Shown here one piece after another: positions 6,270 to 7,129 of a stretch of DNA of 7,129 nucleotides. The notes below the pieces were generated by a model. It did not search any database, was not told the origin of the DNA, and saw only the letters and a program-made list of their open reading frames with translations. Made by a program: the position numbers and the translations under genes. The DNA is taken from positions 1 through 7,129 of the forward strand of contig JAHEXN010000185.1 in NCBI GenBank assembly GCA_023252095.1, written 5' to 3'. How positions within the stretch are numbered: position 1 is the stretch's first letter; each line of letters starts with the position of its first letter. This stretch comes from Actinomycetes bacterium (GTDB lineage: Bacteria > Actinomycetota > Actinomycetes > Propionibacteriales > Nocardioidaceae).

Positions 6270-7129
6270 GGCCGCGCACCGTCCTGGTCGGGCGGCGGTC
6301 GCCGGCGATCGTCGCGACCGTCTCCAGGACGCGACGGGTCGCCTCCACGTCGTGCGTGCGGAACATCGCGGCACCCGCCTGCGCCGCCCAGGCGGTGGCC
6401 GCCAGGGTGCCTTCGAGGCGCTCGTCGGGCGGCAGGTCGAGCGTCTCCCCGATGAAGTCCTTGCGGCTCAGCGCCATGAGCACGGGCCACCCCGTGGCGA
6501 CGAGGTCGTCGGTGCGCCGGACCAGCTCGAGGCTGTGCCAGGTGTTCTTGCCGAAGTCGTGCGTGGGATCGATCAGGATGCCCTCACGTGGCACGCCCGC
6601 CGCGACGAGGGCCTCGGCCGCGCGGGTCGTGGTGCTGATGACGTCGGCGACGACATCGTCGTAGTGCACGCGGTGCGGCCGGGTCCGGGGAACCGCTCCG
6701 CCGGTGTGTGAGCAGACGAATCCGGCGGCGTGCTCGGCGGCGACCTCGACGAGCCCGGGATCGGCGCCGGCCCACGTGTCGTTGACCAGGTCGGCACCCG
6801 CCTCGAGGCACCGTCGGGCGACCTCGGCTCGCCACGTGTCGATGCTGATGACGACATCGGGATGCTCCTCGCGGACCGCCGCGATGAAGCCGGCAGTGCG
6901 GCGCAGCTCCTCCGCCGCGTCGACGTCGTCGCCTGGCCCGGCCTTCACGCCGCCGACGTCGACCACGTCGGCCCCCTCGGCCACGGCCCGGCGCACCGTC
7001 TCGAGGGCGGCGCCGTCGGCGAAGTTCGCGCCGCGATCGTAGAAGGAGTCGGGCGTGCGGTTGACGATCGCCATGACGAGCGCGCGATCTCGCCGCAGGG
7101 GCAGTCCGCGGACGGTCAGGGCAGGAAGG
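6262..7129 (-). CDS. folP2: FolP2-type dihydropteroate synthase homologue, partial (N-terminus beyond right edge)
   Basis: The frame stays open to the window edge: before the internal Met at 7074 it reads TVRGLPLRRDRALV, so the true start lies outside. It has the TIM-barrel pterin-binding fold of dihydropteroate synthase. Numbering from Met 7074, the blocks are MAIVNRTPDSFYD (1-13), VDVGGVKAGPG (38-48), ISIDTWRAEVA (76-86), LVNDTWAG (96-103), LIDPTHDFGKNTWHS (167-181), LSRKDFIGETL (202-212) and FRTHDVEATRRVL (238-250). Pterin-site features survive: Asp79, Asn98, the DP...FGK block and SRK. The loop usually GGESTRPG, which binds pABA and sulfonamides, is GGVKAGPG, and NVTPDSF is NRTPDSF. Both features and the C-terminal PTRTVRGLA match M. 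tuberculosis Rv1207 (FolP2) as I remember it. Mycobacterial FolP2 proteins have been reported not to act as dihydropteroate synthases, so the product should not be assumed to make folate. Coupling to gpgS mirrors Rv1207-Rv1208. Confidence 0.93.
   Translation of the reverse strand, partial: LPALTVRGLPLRRDRALVMAIVNRTPDSFYDRGANFADGAALETVRRAVAEGADVVDVGGVKAGPGDDVDAAEELRRTAGFIAAVREEHPDVVISIDTWRAEVARRCLEAGADLVNDTWAGADPGLVEVAAEHAAGFVCSHTGGAVPRTRPHRVHYDDVVADVISTTTRAAEALVAAGVPREGILIDPTHDFGKNTWHSLELVRRTDDLVATGWPVLMALSRKDFIGETLDLPPDERLEGTLAATAWAAQAGAAMFRTHDVEATRRVLETVATIAGDRRPTRTVRGLA

Noticed and set aside
5400..6455. 351-codon plus-strand frame opposite gpgS and the end of folP2
   Set aside because: It spans two real genes antisense, has low-complexity composition and no family motif.

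Overview
The window is GC-rich DNA that is almost fully coding. It looks like an actinobacterial chromosome. The best clue is a FolP2-type dihydropteroate synthase homologue followed by glucosyl-3-phosphoglycerate synthase (gpgS), the same pair as Rv1207-Rv1208 in Mycobacterium tuberculosis. DUF6314, a GTP-type PEP carboxykinase and an actinobacterial-style lipoprotein agree with this. A long palindromic repeat with CACCTCAGG and GGTGGTCGA elements resembles repeats I associate with Nocardioidaceae (Nocardioides, Aeromicrobium). I place the organism there only tentatively, from memory.

Layout, left to right. (1) A minus-strand pair: a DUF6314 protein (312-740) and, 4 nt downstream, a small lipoprotein (1-307) that runs off the left edge. 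(2) Divergent from it, a class C beta-lactamase-fold serine hydrolase (797-1951, plus). (3) A convergent 189-nt intergenic region holding an 18-bp perfect inverted repeat (1977-2042) and a compact hairpin (2081-2121) that is the likely PEP carboxykinase terminator. (4) PEP carboxykinase pckG (2141-3967, minus). Upstream of it on the same strand is an enoyl-CoA hydratase/isomerase-family protein (4074-4877). (5) Divergent from that, a small gamma-glutamylcyclotransferase-like protein (4964-5299, plus). (6) Convergent to it, the overlapping minus-strand pair folP2 (6262-7129, cut by the right edge) and gpgS (5313-6269). No stretch over 300 nt lacks a gene.

The genes are mostly central and accessory metabolism: gluconeogenesis (PckG), acyl-CoA chemistry, glucosylglycerate or methylglucose polysaccharide precursor synthesis (GpgS), and a folate-enzyme paralogue of unsettled function. 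I see no defence system, mobile element, CRISPR array, tRNA or rRNA.

Two points deserve a second look. The PEP carboxykinase appears to lack two of the three canonical Mn2+ ligands and the P-loop cysteine, in a gap-free local alignment. The FolP-like protein has its pABA/sulfonamide loop replaced and is translationally overlapped with gpgS. I did not find a clearly new multi-gene system.
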